A DNA stretch of 10,148 nucleotides from an uncultured Pseudomonadota bacterium (GTDB lineage: Bacteria; Pseudomonadota; Gammaproteobacteria; Burkholderiales; Thiobacillaceae). Where the stretch lies: NCBI GenBank assembly GCA_903883985.1, contig CAISDD010000321.1, positions 1 to 10,148 of the forward strand. Reading direction: 5' to 3'. Below are positions 1 to 6,826 of the stretch, piece after piece. The position numbers and the translations under genes were made by a program. Position 1 is the stretch's first letter. Each line of letters begins with the position of its first letter. The notes under the pieces were generated by a model that did no database searches, was not told the DNA's origin, and saw nothing but the letters and a program-made list of their open reading frames with translations.

Positions 1-160
1 ACAGGGCCGGGTCCGGTTACACAACGGGGTGTGACCACCAAACGTTCATCGACCTCAAGTCCGCCTGCTTCCACTCCCTACATGAGGGCAGTGCGCTGGC
101 TTTCATCATCGGGGGCGAACTTTAGGATCATGACTGGTTACACCGGTACGCAGTAACTGC
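1..160. other. Non-coding left edge, 5' junction of the VIT/VWA pseudogene
   Basis: No gene can be supported here. On the + strand, frame 1 is open from the window edge to a TAA at 154-156, but the product resembles no family I know and has no visible start inside the window. The frame used by the downstream VIT/VWA gene is closed by a TGA at 131-133, and VIT-like protein sequence is recognisable only from about base 161, so a break in homology lies near 134-160. Two GGTTACAC copies (15-22 and 136-143) bracket the stretch. The first pairs with GTGTGACC at 29-36 with one mismatch, and the second is followed by an inverted GTAAC at 153-157. These could mark the edge of a rearrangement or mobile element; that is inference only. 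Confidence 0.4.
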
Positions 161-1421
161 CTGTCAGTCGAACAGGGAGATGCCGCCTTCCGTCTGCAGA
201 AACTGCGCGACGGACTCTACACCGCTACGCTTGGCAACCTGAAGCCCGGCGAGGAAGTGGTGATCCGCCTGCGCTATGGGGAAACCCTGCGCTGGCAGGC
301 GGGGCGCCTTCGCTATCGGCTGCCCACGGTCATCGCCCCTCGCTATGGCGAGCCCACCGGCATGCAGCCCTGGCAGAAACCGGTAACCGACTTGAATGCG
401 GAATATCCTTTTGCCCTGCGCATCCAGGTGCTGGGCGATCATGCCCAGGCCGGTTTTGAGTGTGCCACTCACCGCATCGCCTTCGCCGCCGCTGAAGGCA
501 CTACGACCGTGACCCTACAGGGCGCTGCTTGGCTGGATCGCGACTTCGTCCTCGAAATCAATACCGGCGAAATCCGTTCGCTGGGTGCGACAGCCGAGGC
601 ACTGGATACCCGGGTGGCGCTAGTCAACCTGCTGCTGCCGTCCATCCACGCCGAACAGGCCTCGGGACGCGATTACGTCATCCTGCTCGACTGCTCCGGC
701 TCCATGGCCGGGGATAGTATCGCCCACGCCAAGCGGGGCGTTGCCCTGGCGCTGAACAGCCTCAGTCCCGCGGACCGCTTCGCCGTGATCGGCTTCGGTA
801 GCCACACCCTGGCCTTCGATCCGTCGTTGCAACCCGGCAACCGCAAGAGTCTGAAACTCGCGGAAGAATTCGTCGACCAATTGCCCAATCTGGGTGGAAC
901 CGAGATGGGACTAGCCCTGGAGTTGGCGATGTCCTACGGCTTGCCGCTGGACATCCTGCTGCTCACCGATGGGGAATGCTGGAGTCTGGGCGACGCAGCA
1001 ATGAGAACCAAGGCTGCGGGCACCCGCATCTTCAGCGTCGGTATCGGTAGCGCCGTGGCCGAGGACACGGTACGCATGTTGGCGGACGAGACCTGCGGCG
1101 CTTGCGAACTGCTCACCCCCCAACGAGGACATGGCCACGGGTATCGCCGCGCACTTTGGACGCATGCGCCAGCCGCGCATCCTAGGCACGGAATTCGTCT
1201 GGGGGCAGGCGCTCGCCTGGACAGTGGAGAGTAAACAAGCTCGCTTCGCCGGCGATTCCTGTCTGATCTGGGCAGAATTGACCGAGACGGTCAGTGAGGT
1301 GAAGGCTTTGCCGGCTTCATCCACCTTGGTCCAGTCGATTCGGCGGGCGTTTGATGCGCTGGATCCGGCTATCTGGCAGGCGGAAGTCGCGGTGATGGCA
1401 AGCGCCCAGGATGTCCCGTGA
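161..1421 (+). pseudogene. VIT and VWA domain protein, 5'-truncated and frameshifted
   Basis: This is a remnant of a vault-inter-alpha-trypsin (VIT) plus von Willebrand A protein, a family of uncertain role in bacteria, often linked to surface or metal-dependent protein binding. From about base 161 the frame encodes the end of a VIT domain (DGLYTATLGNLKPGEE at about 209-256, then RLPTVIAPRY). A linker containing WLDRDFVL follows. The VWA domain has an intact MIDAS: DCSGS at 689-703, the threonine of GGTEM at 899-901 and the aspartate of LLTDGE at 968-970. No start codon lies in frame upstream, because a TGA sits at 131-133; the in-frame GTG at 257 would cut the VIT domain. At a C6 run (1116-1121) the frame is lost: one C fewer would join ...CELLTP to NEDMATGIAAHFGRM, and that frame runs to TGA at 1419-1421. 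The C-terminal part is shorter than in family members I know, which run to roughly 700 residues or more. The C-run could be a sequencing error, but the missing 5' end supports a pseudogene. Confidence 0.75.
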
Positions 1422-1459
1422 TTCCCGCGAGTAAGTGAAGAGCCCGCAGAATATAAATA

Positions 1460-1494
1460 ATCCGGCGGCATCTTGCCTGCGTTATCCGCCGGAT
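1460..1494. repeat. Inverted repeat, 9-bp stem, 17-nt loop
   Basis: ATCCGGCGG at 1460-1468 is perfectly complementary to CCGCCGGAT at 1486-1494. Read on the - strand, the stem is followed by the AT-rich stretch TTATTTATATT. It could be a weak terminator about 100 bases past the jetD stop, or a short palindromic repeat. The fold is directly visible; the function is inferred. Confidence 0.5.
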
Positions 1495-1516
1495 GCCAAA
1501 CACCCAGCGGAAGGCG

Positions 1517-1582
1517 AAAAAAACCGCTCCCGCACCACCCGCTGCGCGGTAGACGCCTGCGGCTGAGGCAGGCTGTGGGTGG
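1517..1582 (-). terminator. Candidate terminator downstream of jetD
   Basis: On the - strand, 16 bases after the jetD stop, CCACCCAC (from 1582 down to 1575) can pair with GTGGGTGG-type sequence ending at 1535, counting one G-T pair, and an inner GCCTGC/GCAGGC stem lies at 1555-1560 and 1568-1573. The strand then runs through GGGAGCGG into seven T (1523 down to 1517). The T-run is about 11 bases from the main stem, so this is not a textbook intrinsic terminator. The position at the end of a four-gene operon facing a gene on the other strand is what makes a terminator plausible. Confidence 0.35.
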
Positions 1583-1597
1583 GGCGGAAACACCAGG

Positions 1598-2812
1598 CTA
1601 TCCATACCCGGCCAGCGCGGCCTGAACCCAGGCATAAGCGATGCGCTCCTGCTCCAGGCGCAGCGCCGACGCGATCCGGTCCTGGCGCAAATCGTCATAC
1701 AAACGGGCTTCATCAGGATGAAGCCGGCTCAATTCCCGCAGGGTCGGCGTGTCTTCCCGTCCCCATAGCGGCTTATGGGCCATCAGAGTGGTCCGGTCCA
1801 TCAACAAGGAGCGGGCCTGCGGAAATCGGCCGCGCAACTGGTCGAGTATGGCGAAGCCGTGGGTGTCGATGTCTCCCCAGTAGAATATCTCCCGCTGCTG
1901 CAGCCAGTGGGCCTCGGCCAATGCGTCAAAGCCATAGCCGGCGCCGAAGATCACCAGTCTGTGGGGGGGCAGCGGGAAGGCCAGGAAATTGATTTCGTTT
2001 TCGGTGATGAACACTTGTGCGGCAGGAAGCGACAAATGGGCGAATTCGTCGGCGGGCACGGTCAAGTCGGTGAGGCCATGCAAGCCGCCTTCGAGCAGGC
2101 GGAAGCGTATCAGTGCCGGTTTGGCACGGAAACCATAGCGCCGCTCGAAGCCCGCCACTCCTGGGGGCGCCGCTGTATCGATGGCGTGTGCCGGCAGTAT
2201 CTGGTCCAGCAGTTCGGTGAGCAACCCGCGTTGTCGCTCGATGAATTTACTGTGTACACCGGCCACGTCGATCTGGCGCAGAAACACATCTGGACGCGGG
2301 TGCGCCGCGGTCCAGGCCAGCACGCCTAGCAGGCGTGGCCAATCCTCCCCGTGTTCCAGTACTCGCAAGGGGCGCCTGAGCAGCCAGTCGCGCAGAGGAG
2401 GGAAGGCCAGGGCAATGGTGTTGGCCAGTTCCTGGAAGCGGGCCGCCTCGCGCCGTTTGCCGATCAGGGCCAGGGCGTCTTTCTCCGTGTCGAGCCAGGC
2501 TGCCACAGCCACCTGGTTGCGGCCGAGTTGGCGATGGTTGATTTCCTGGAATTCGAGCCGGTAGCCGGGTTTGCCCTCCGTCTTGGCGCTATCGGATAGC
2601 TCGCGTATCCATTGCCGCGCATCGTCGAAGCGTGAAGCCAGGAGGGCTGCACTGGGGTGTTTCAGCGGTATCCTCTGCGGATACAGCGCCTCGCCGGTCA
2701 GTGACGCAGCCAGCAAGTGGCCACGTTCCCATTCCCGGAGCACGCGGGAGCGGAGGTCGGCAGGCGTGGTCCAGTTCACCTGTCCATTGACCGATAAGAG
2801 CGGCTTACCCAC
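1598..2812 (-). CDS. jetD: Wadjet nuclease subunit JetD (DUF3322/DUF2220, Toprim-like)
   Basis: JetD is the endonuclease subunit of the Wadjet anti-plasmid complex; in studied systems it cuts DNA after JetABC has extruded a small circle. The product is 404 residues. The N-terminal half fits DUF3322 (about 1-190), with RVLREWERGHLL near 24-35 and GVHSKFIERQRGLL at 185-198. The C-terminal half fits DUF2220, a Toprim-like fold, with a candidate metal-binding glutamate in ITENE (E271 or E273), a glycine turn FGAGYGF (289-295) and the DxD pair in WGDIDTHG (D314, D316). These acidic residues are those expected of an active enzyme. I chose GTG at 2812 because a GAGGAGG ribosome site (2825 down to 2819) sits six bases before it and the codon overlaps the end of jetC by eight bases. 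An ATG at 2923 is in frame but would add 37 unlikely residues from within jetC. It is last in the operon and probably translationally coupled to jetC. Confidence 0.93.
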   Translation of the reverse strand: MGKPLLSVNGQVNWTTPADLRSRVLREWERGHLLAASLTGEALYPQRIPLKHPSAALLASRFDDARQWIRELSDSAKTEGKPGYRLEFQEINHRQLGRNQVAVAAWLDTEKDALALIGKRREAARFQELANTIALAFPPLRDWLLRRPLRVLEHGEDWPRLLGVLAWTAAHPRPDVFLRQIDVAGVHSKFIERQRGLLTELLDQILPAHAIDTAAPPGVAGFERRYGFRAKPALIRFRLLEGGLHGLTDLTVPADEFAHLSLPAAQVFITENEINFLAFPLPPHRLVIFGAGYGFDALAEAHWLQQREIFYWGDIDTHGFAILDQLRGRFPQARSLLMDRTTLMAHKPLWGREDTPTLRELSRLHPDEARLYDDLRQDRIASALRLEQERIAYAWVQAALAGYG

Positions 2813-5800
2813 CGTGCGCCTCCTCGTGCCTTTCCTTCTCGGCCCGGTATTCGGCGATGCTGAGATTGCGCAGCAGGGATTCGCGCCCTTCCTCGTTGTG
2901 TACGAAGCCGACGCTGGCCACATAGGGTTCGATGATGTGGATTTTCTGCAAGGGCGTGACGATGAGCAGTTGCAGGTTCAGTCGCTTGAACAGTTCCAGG
3001 CCAAAGCGGGCGGATTCGTCGGAGCCGCGACCGAAGGCCTCGTCGATGACCACGAAGCGGAAGGTGCGGGAGCGAACCGCACCCCACTCAAGCCCGAATT
3101 GATAGGCCAGGCTGGCCGCCAGCACGGTGTAGGCCAGCTTCTCCTTCTGGCCGCCGGACTTGCCGCCCGAGTCGGTGTAGTGCTCATATTCCTTGTCATC
3201 CTCCCGCCAACGCTCGGCGGCCGCGAACACGTAGCCGTTGCGCACATCGGTGACCTTGCGGGTCCAGCGCCGGTCCAGGTCGGTCTGGCCCTCGCGGCCG
3301 CGGAAGCGTTCGATGATGGCCTTCACCTGAAGGAATTTCGCCTCGGAATACTGTGCGTCCTCGGAGCCGGTCAGTGCCCCCTCGGTACAGGCCCGCAGTT
3401 CGCTCTGGAAATCCCGAATCTCGGGGTCCGGGCTGGTCTGCGCTTCCAGTTCGATGTAGCGGCCGGGGTTGTAGTCGATCTGGCGTAGCGACTGGTTGAT
3501 GCGTCCGATGCGCTCCTTGATGGTCTGTCGTTCGCGGGCGAGCTGGGACTGGAAATTGGCAACCTCGCGGATGGTGTTCTCGTTGAGCAGTTCCTTGAAG
3601 CGTGCCTCGAACTTGGGCAAATCGTCGGCCTGCAATTCATTCAACATCACACGGTATTCGTGGGCGGCTTCGAGGCTGACGTCAACTTCCTGGGTTTCCA
3701 GCGGATAGGCGAGGCTATAGGCGCGCATGGCGTCGATGATCTTGTCACGCAGCCGCTTGGTGCGCCCATCCTCGGCGTCTATTCTCGCTTGCAGCCAGTC
3801 GCGCATATCCCGTTCGCGGTTGTCGCAGGACTCCACGGTGAGGATATGTTCGCCCAACGCCTCGGCGCGCAGCGCATCCAGTTGAGGGAAACGCAGCTGC
3901 CGCGCGGCTGCCTCCAGGCTCGCCAGGCTGGCTTGGCAATCGACCAGCAGAACGCGGGCAAGGCGCTGTTTTTCTTCGTTGCGGGCCTGATCCTGATTGC
4001 GTTCGCGTAATTCCTGTTCGGTCTGGTCGAGCGCCGCTTCCAACGTGGTCAACTGGCCGGCCAGGGTGTGCAGCAGATCGGAGGCGGCTTCCAGCGTCCG
4101 CTGCTCCAATTCCAGATGGGCGATGTCCGCCACCAGGGGCTGCCAGTCCAGTTCCTGGTAATCGCGGAATTCACCGATACGCGCCAGATTGGTGATCTGC
4201 TCCGACACCCGTTTCAGTTCCGCCTGGGCCTCGGCGATGCGTGCCGCCGCGGCCTGCATGTTCTTTTCCAATGACTGGGCGCGTCTTTCCAGGGCGGCGA
4301 TCTTGCCCTCGTTGCTCCAGCCCAGGACATAGCGGCTGCGGTCGTCCAGCCGATGGCGGTCGTCCTTCTCGTGACGTTCGCCGCCGGCCTTGACCTGGCC
4401 GGCACGGGTCACCGCCTGGCGCTCGCGGCGGAACTGGTCCAGGTTGTCGCAGCAGATGTAGTCGAAGCGCTTTGCCAGTTCCCGTTCGATCCACGCGTAG
4501 AAGGGCGAATCCGGTTTGAGGGTGAGTTTGCGCGGCAGGGAATCCGGATTCACGCCTGGCACGCTGGCACCGGCGCCTTCCCGAACCCGGTAGTAGACCA
4601 GGCGACCTCGCAACTGGGTGCGATCCACCCATTCCGCCACCGCCGTGTAGTGTCGATCCGGCACCAGCAGCGACAAGCCGAAGTTATGCAACAGCCTCTC
4701 CGCCGCCCCCTCCCATGCCTGCTCCTCGGGCCGCACCTGAATCAGCTCGCCGGCGAAGGGCAGGTCGGCTTCGGCTATATCCAGGGCGGCACACAGGGCA
4801 CGGCGGATGGCCACCTGGGATTCGTCGATGTTGCTGCGCCTGCCGCGCAGGCCGTCCAGTTCCTGTTGCAACTGGTCGTGCTCGCCTTTGTGGGTGCGCA
4901 GATCGACGCCGGCCTCGGTCTGGCGGTTCTGCTGTTCGGCCTCCTTCTCGCGTAGCTTTCCGCTCAGGCTCTCGCACATGCCGCGATGGCTGACAAAACG
5001 TTCCGGTCCGGTCAGCGGTAACAGCCCCAATTCCCGCGCCAGTTCGCCGTAGCGCTCGGCCCGGTGCAAGCGCCGCTGTTTATCGGCTTCCTTGCCGACG
5101 ATTTCCGTGGCTATCCAGGCCAGGCGATTGCCCCCATTTTCGGCGATGTCGCGCTTAAGCCGATCGCGTTGGGCCCATAGGCTGCGCCGGGCTTCGTCAA
5201 GCGTGAGGATGCGCGCCGCGCCGCGCTGGTGTTCGATTTCCAGGCCGGCCAGACGCTTCCCCAGCAATCCCGCCTTCAAATCGGCGAACCAGGCTTTGAG
5301 GGCGTCACGCGCCGCGCGCAGATCGTCCACCTGAGCGGTCAGTTCGGCGTGACGGCCACAATCCACCACCAGGGGCTGCAGGCGCGCCACCTGATCCTTG
5401 GCCTTGAGCACGGCGGCATGCGCCCGGTTGAGATCGTCGAAGTGGTGAATCAAGGCCTGGATGCGGGTTTCCACATCGAAGGCTTCCAGCATGTGTTCGC
5501 GCACGAAGTCGGTGAGATTGCCAACCGATTTCATGGACACCGTCTGATGGAACAACTCCATCGCCTGCTCGTTTTCGATGCCGAAGCGGCGGCGGAACCA
5601 GGCGCCGTAGGCTGGAAAACTGTCGTGCAGCTCGATGCCGCGCCGGGCGCGCAGTCGGCGGCGCAAGTCGTTGATGTCGCTGCCGAAGCCGGCGAAGTCC
5701 TGGGAAATGGACAGCGCTCCTTCCGTAGCCACGAAGAAGCGCGCAGGCTGGCCTTGTACATCCTTCAGCCAGAACACCTGGGCCAGGGTCACGGTCTGGT

Positions 5801-6206
5801 CGAAGCCGGTATTACGGAACACGCCGAGGATCACGGAATAGGCGTTGTGGTCGCGTAGTGCCACCGGCTTGGCTGCCAGGCCGGAGTCGGTGCGCTCCGA
5901 TTTGTAATGGCCCAGCACATAGGAACGCAGGGTGCGCTCGCGCGCCTCCGCGCCGGCCGCCTTGTTGTAGGCGATGCGATGGGCGGGCACGAGCAGGGTG
6001 GTGACCGCGTCCACCAGGGTGGACTTACCGGAACCGATGTCGCCGGTCAGCAGCGCGTTATCGCCGTTGGGAGCGAGCGACCACACCCGTCGGTCGAAGG
6101 TGCCCCAGTTGTAAACCTCCAGACGGTGCAGGCGGAAACCGGCCTGGGCCTCATGGGCGGCCTGATCGTCGCAGGCAGAGAAGTCGAGTTGGTCGGTTTG
6201 GGCCAT
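2805..6206 (-). CDS. jetC: Wadjet SMC-type ATPase JetC (MukB-like, COG4913)
   Basis: JetC is the SMC motor of the Wadjet complex. ATP binding and hydrolysis by its paired heads drive DNA loop extrusion, which lets the complex sense small circular DNA. The product is 1133 residues, the size expected for the family. Visible parts in order: Walker A GDIGSGKST at 55-63; the conserved block QTVSMKSVGNLTDFVREHMLE (about 221-241); a first coiled coil of about 260-470; a hinge-like globular part of about 470-630, ending at YVLGWSNEGKIAALE; and a second, long coiled coil to about 960. The C-terminal head carries the ABC signature SGGQKEKLA (1017-1025), Walker B FVVIDEAF with D1055 and E1056, the D-loop region GRGSDES and the switch region LLIVTP. 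No CxxC zinc hook is seen, which separates it from Rad50/SbcC. The ATG at 6206 was chosen because it shares one base with the jetB TAA stop and has AGGTGG seven bases upstream; an in-frame ATG at 6275 lies inside jetB. Confidence 0.95.
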   Translation of the reverse strand: MAQTDQLDFSACDDQAAHEAQAGFRLHRLEVYNWGTFDRRVWSLAPNGDNALLTGDIGSGKSTLVDAVTTLLVPAHRIAYNKAAGAEARERTLRSYVLGHYKSERTDSGLAAKPVALRDHNAYSVILGVFRNTGFDQTVTLAQVFWLKDVQGQPARFFVATEGALSISQDFAGFGSDINDLRRRLRARRGIELHDSFPAYGAWFRRRFGIENEQAMELFHQTVSMKSVGNLTDFVREHMLEAFDVETRIQALIHHFDDLNRAHAAVLKAKDQVARLQPLVVDCGRHAELTAQVDDLRAARDALKAWFADLKAGLLGKRLAGLEIEHQRGAARILTLDEARRSLWAQRDRLKRDIAENGGNRLAWIATEIVGKEADKQRRLHRAERYGELARELGLLPLTGPERFVSHRGMCESLSGKLREKEAEQQNRQTEAGVDLRTHKGEHDQLQQELDGLRGRRSNIDESQVAIRRALCAALDIAEADLPFAGELIQVRPEEQAWEGAAERLLHNFGLSLLVPDRHYTAVAEWVDRTQLRGRLVYYRVREGAGASVPGVNPDSLPRKLTLKPDSPFYAWIERELAKRFDYICCDNLDQFRRERQAVTRAGQVKAGGERHEKDDRHRLDDRSRYVLGWSNEGKIAALERRAQSLEKNMQAAAARIAEAQAELKRVSEQITNLARIGEFRDYQELDWQPLVADIAHLELEQRTLEAASDLLHTLAGQLTTLEAALDQTEQELRERNQDQARNEEKQRLARVLLVDCQASLASLEAAARQLRFPQLDALRAEALGEHILTVESCDNRERDMRDWLQARIDAEDGRTKRLRDKIIDAMRAYSLAYPLETQEVDVSLEAAHEYRVMLNELQADDLPKFEARFKELLNENTIREVANFQSQLARERQTIKERIGRINQSLRQIDYNPGRYIELEAQTSPDPEIRDFQSELRACTEGALTGSEDAQYSEAKFLQVKAIIERFRGREGQTDLDRRWTRKVTDVRNGYVFAAAERWREDDKEYEHYTDSGGKSGGQKEKLAYTVLAASLAYQFGLEWGAVRSRTFRFVVIDEAFGRGSDESARFGLELFKRLNLQLLIVTPLQKIHIIEPYVASVGFVHNEEGRESLLRNLSIAEYRAEKERHEEAHGG
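2819..2825 (-). promoter_or_regulatory. Strong ribosome binding site of jetD
   Basis: GAGGAGG on the - strand lies six bases before the GTG at 2812 and within the last codons of jetC. It decides the jetD start and suggests that a near-consensus Shine-Dalgarno compensates for the GTG start codon. Confidence 0.8.
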
Positions 6207-6826
6207 TACGATGCCACCTGCCCGCCCAACTGAGCCCGATACCCTGCCAGCCTCTGGTCGAATTCCGCCAGCCATTGGGCGTCGACGAAGGCCTTGAGCA
6301 GGCGGCGTACCTCGAACGCCTGGTCGCCACCGGGTGCTTTCAGGCGGCGCACGAAACCCAGTTCGATGATCTTGTTGAGGTGGGTTTCCACCTGGTCGAT
6401 CAATTTCGCCTCGTTGCTGCCCGAGGGCAGAAAGACCCGGATCAGTTCGGCCACCTCATCACGGGACAGGATCAAGCGGCTGCCTCCGTCGCCGTCGCCA
6501 GCGTCGAACTCGGCCAGTTTCTTGCGCAGCAGCGCGAGCAGCAGGCTGACCGGGAAGGACAAGGCACGACGCTGCACCAGGCGCGGCAAGTCGGGCTCCC
6601 CATCGGGGACCGGTCGGGTGCGCAGGAAGGCATAGCCCTCGGCCTCATCGAGGATCAATTCCAGACCCAGCACCGCAACGTAATCGCGAACGCGAGCCTG
6701 CAAACCCAGCAAGTCCTGCCACAGAGGCGCATCGCCCTCACGGTAGACGACGCCCTTCATCAGCCCGACCAGCACGCGGGGTAGCGAAACGCCCTGGTTC
6801 GATTCGGTTGTATCCATGATACTCAT
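6206..6826 (-). CDS. jetB: Wadjet subunit JetB (DUF4194, KITE/MukE-like)
   Basis: JetB is the small KITE-type (MukE/MksE-like) subunit that binds the kleisin JetA and helps hold DNA against the JetC heads. The product is 206 residues, within the usual size for DUF4194. Characteristic features are an N-terminal LPRVLVGLMKGVVYREGDAPLW block, the hydrophobic LELILDEAEGYAFLRT strand-turn, the block RRALSFPVSLLLALLRKKLAEFD, and a C-terminal winged-helix-like part (VETHLNKIIELGFVRRL...FEVRRLLKAFVDAQWL). The ATG at 6826 forms an ATGA overlap with the jetA TGA stop, implying coupled translation; a second in-frame ATG three codons later (6817) is an alternative. No strong ribosome site is seen before either, which fits re-initiation after jetA. 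The family call rests on these blocks and on its place between jetA and jetC. Confidence 0.92.
   Translation of the reverse strand: MSIMDTTESNQGVSLPRVLVGLMKGVVYREGDAPLWQDLLGLQARVRDYVAVLGLELILDEAEGYAFLRTRPVPDGEPDLPRLVQRRALSFPVSLLLALLRKKLAEFDAGDGDGGSRLILSRDEVAELIRVFLPSGSNEAKLIDQVETHLNKIIELGFVRRLKAPGGDQAFEVRRLLKAFVDAQWLAEFDQRLAGYRAQLGGQVAS
6214..6219 (-). promoter_or_regulatory. Ribosome binding site of jetC
   Basis: AGGTGG on the - strand is seven bases before the ATG at 6206 and lies in the last codons of jetB. It supports the later start over the in-frame ATG at 6275. Confidence 0.6.

Larger units (their letters stand above)
1422..1597. other. Convergent intergenic region with hairpins
   Basis: This gap lies between the + strand VIT/VWA pseudogene and the - strand jetD stop, so transcription converges on it. 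It holds no gene. It contains the stem-loop at 1460-1494 and the GC-rich folded stretch followed by a T7 run (read on the - strand) at 1517-1582, both listed separately. Confidence 0.6.

Noticed and set aside
1..131. - strand reading from an ATG at 131 (MILKFAPDDESQRTALM), continuing past a stop.
   Set aside because: A stop follows after 17 codons and the sequence beyond matches nothing I know. It could be debris but cannot be supported.
2571..3488. Long + strand open frame opposite the end of jetC and the start of jetD.
   Set aside because: It is antisense to conserved SMC head motifs (signature, Walker B) and JetD sequence; it is a by-product of GC-rich codon use.
2805..6206. JetC as an SbcC/Rad50-type exonuclease subunit.
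   Set aside because: There is no CxxC zinc hook and no SbcD/Mre11 partner; the head motifs and neighbours fit COG4913 and Wadjet instead.
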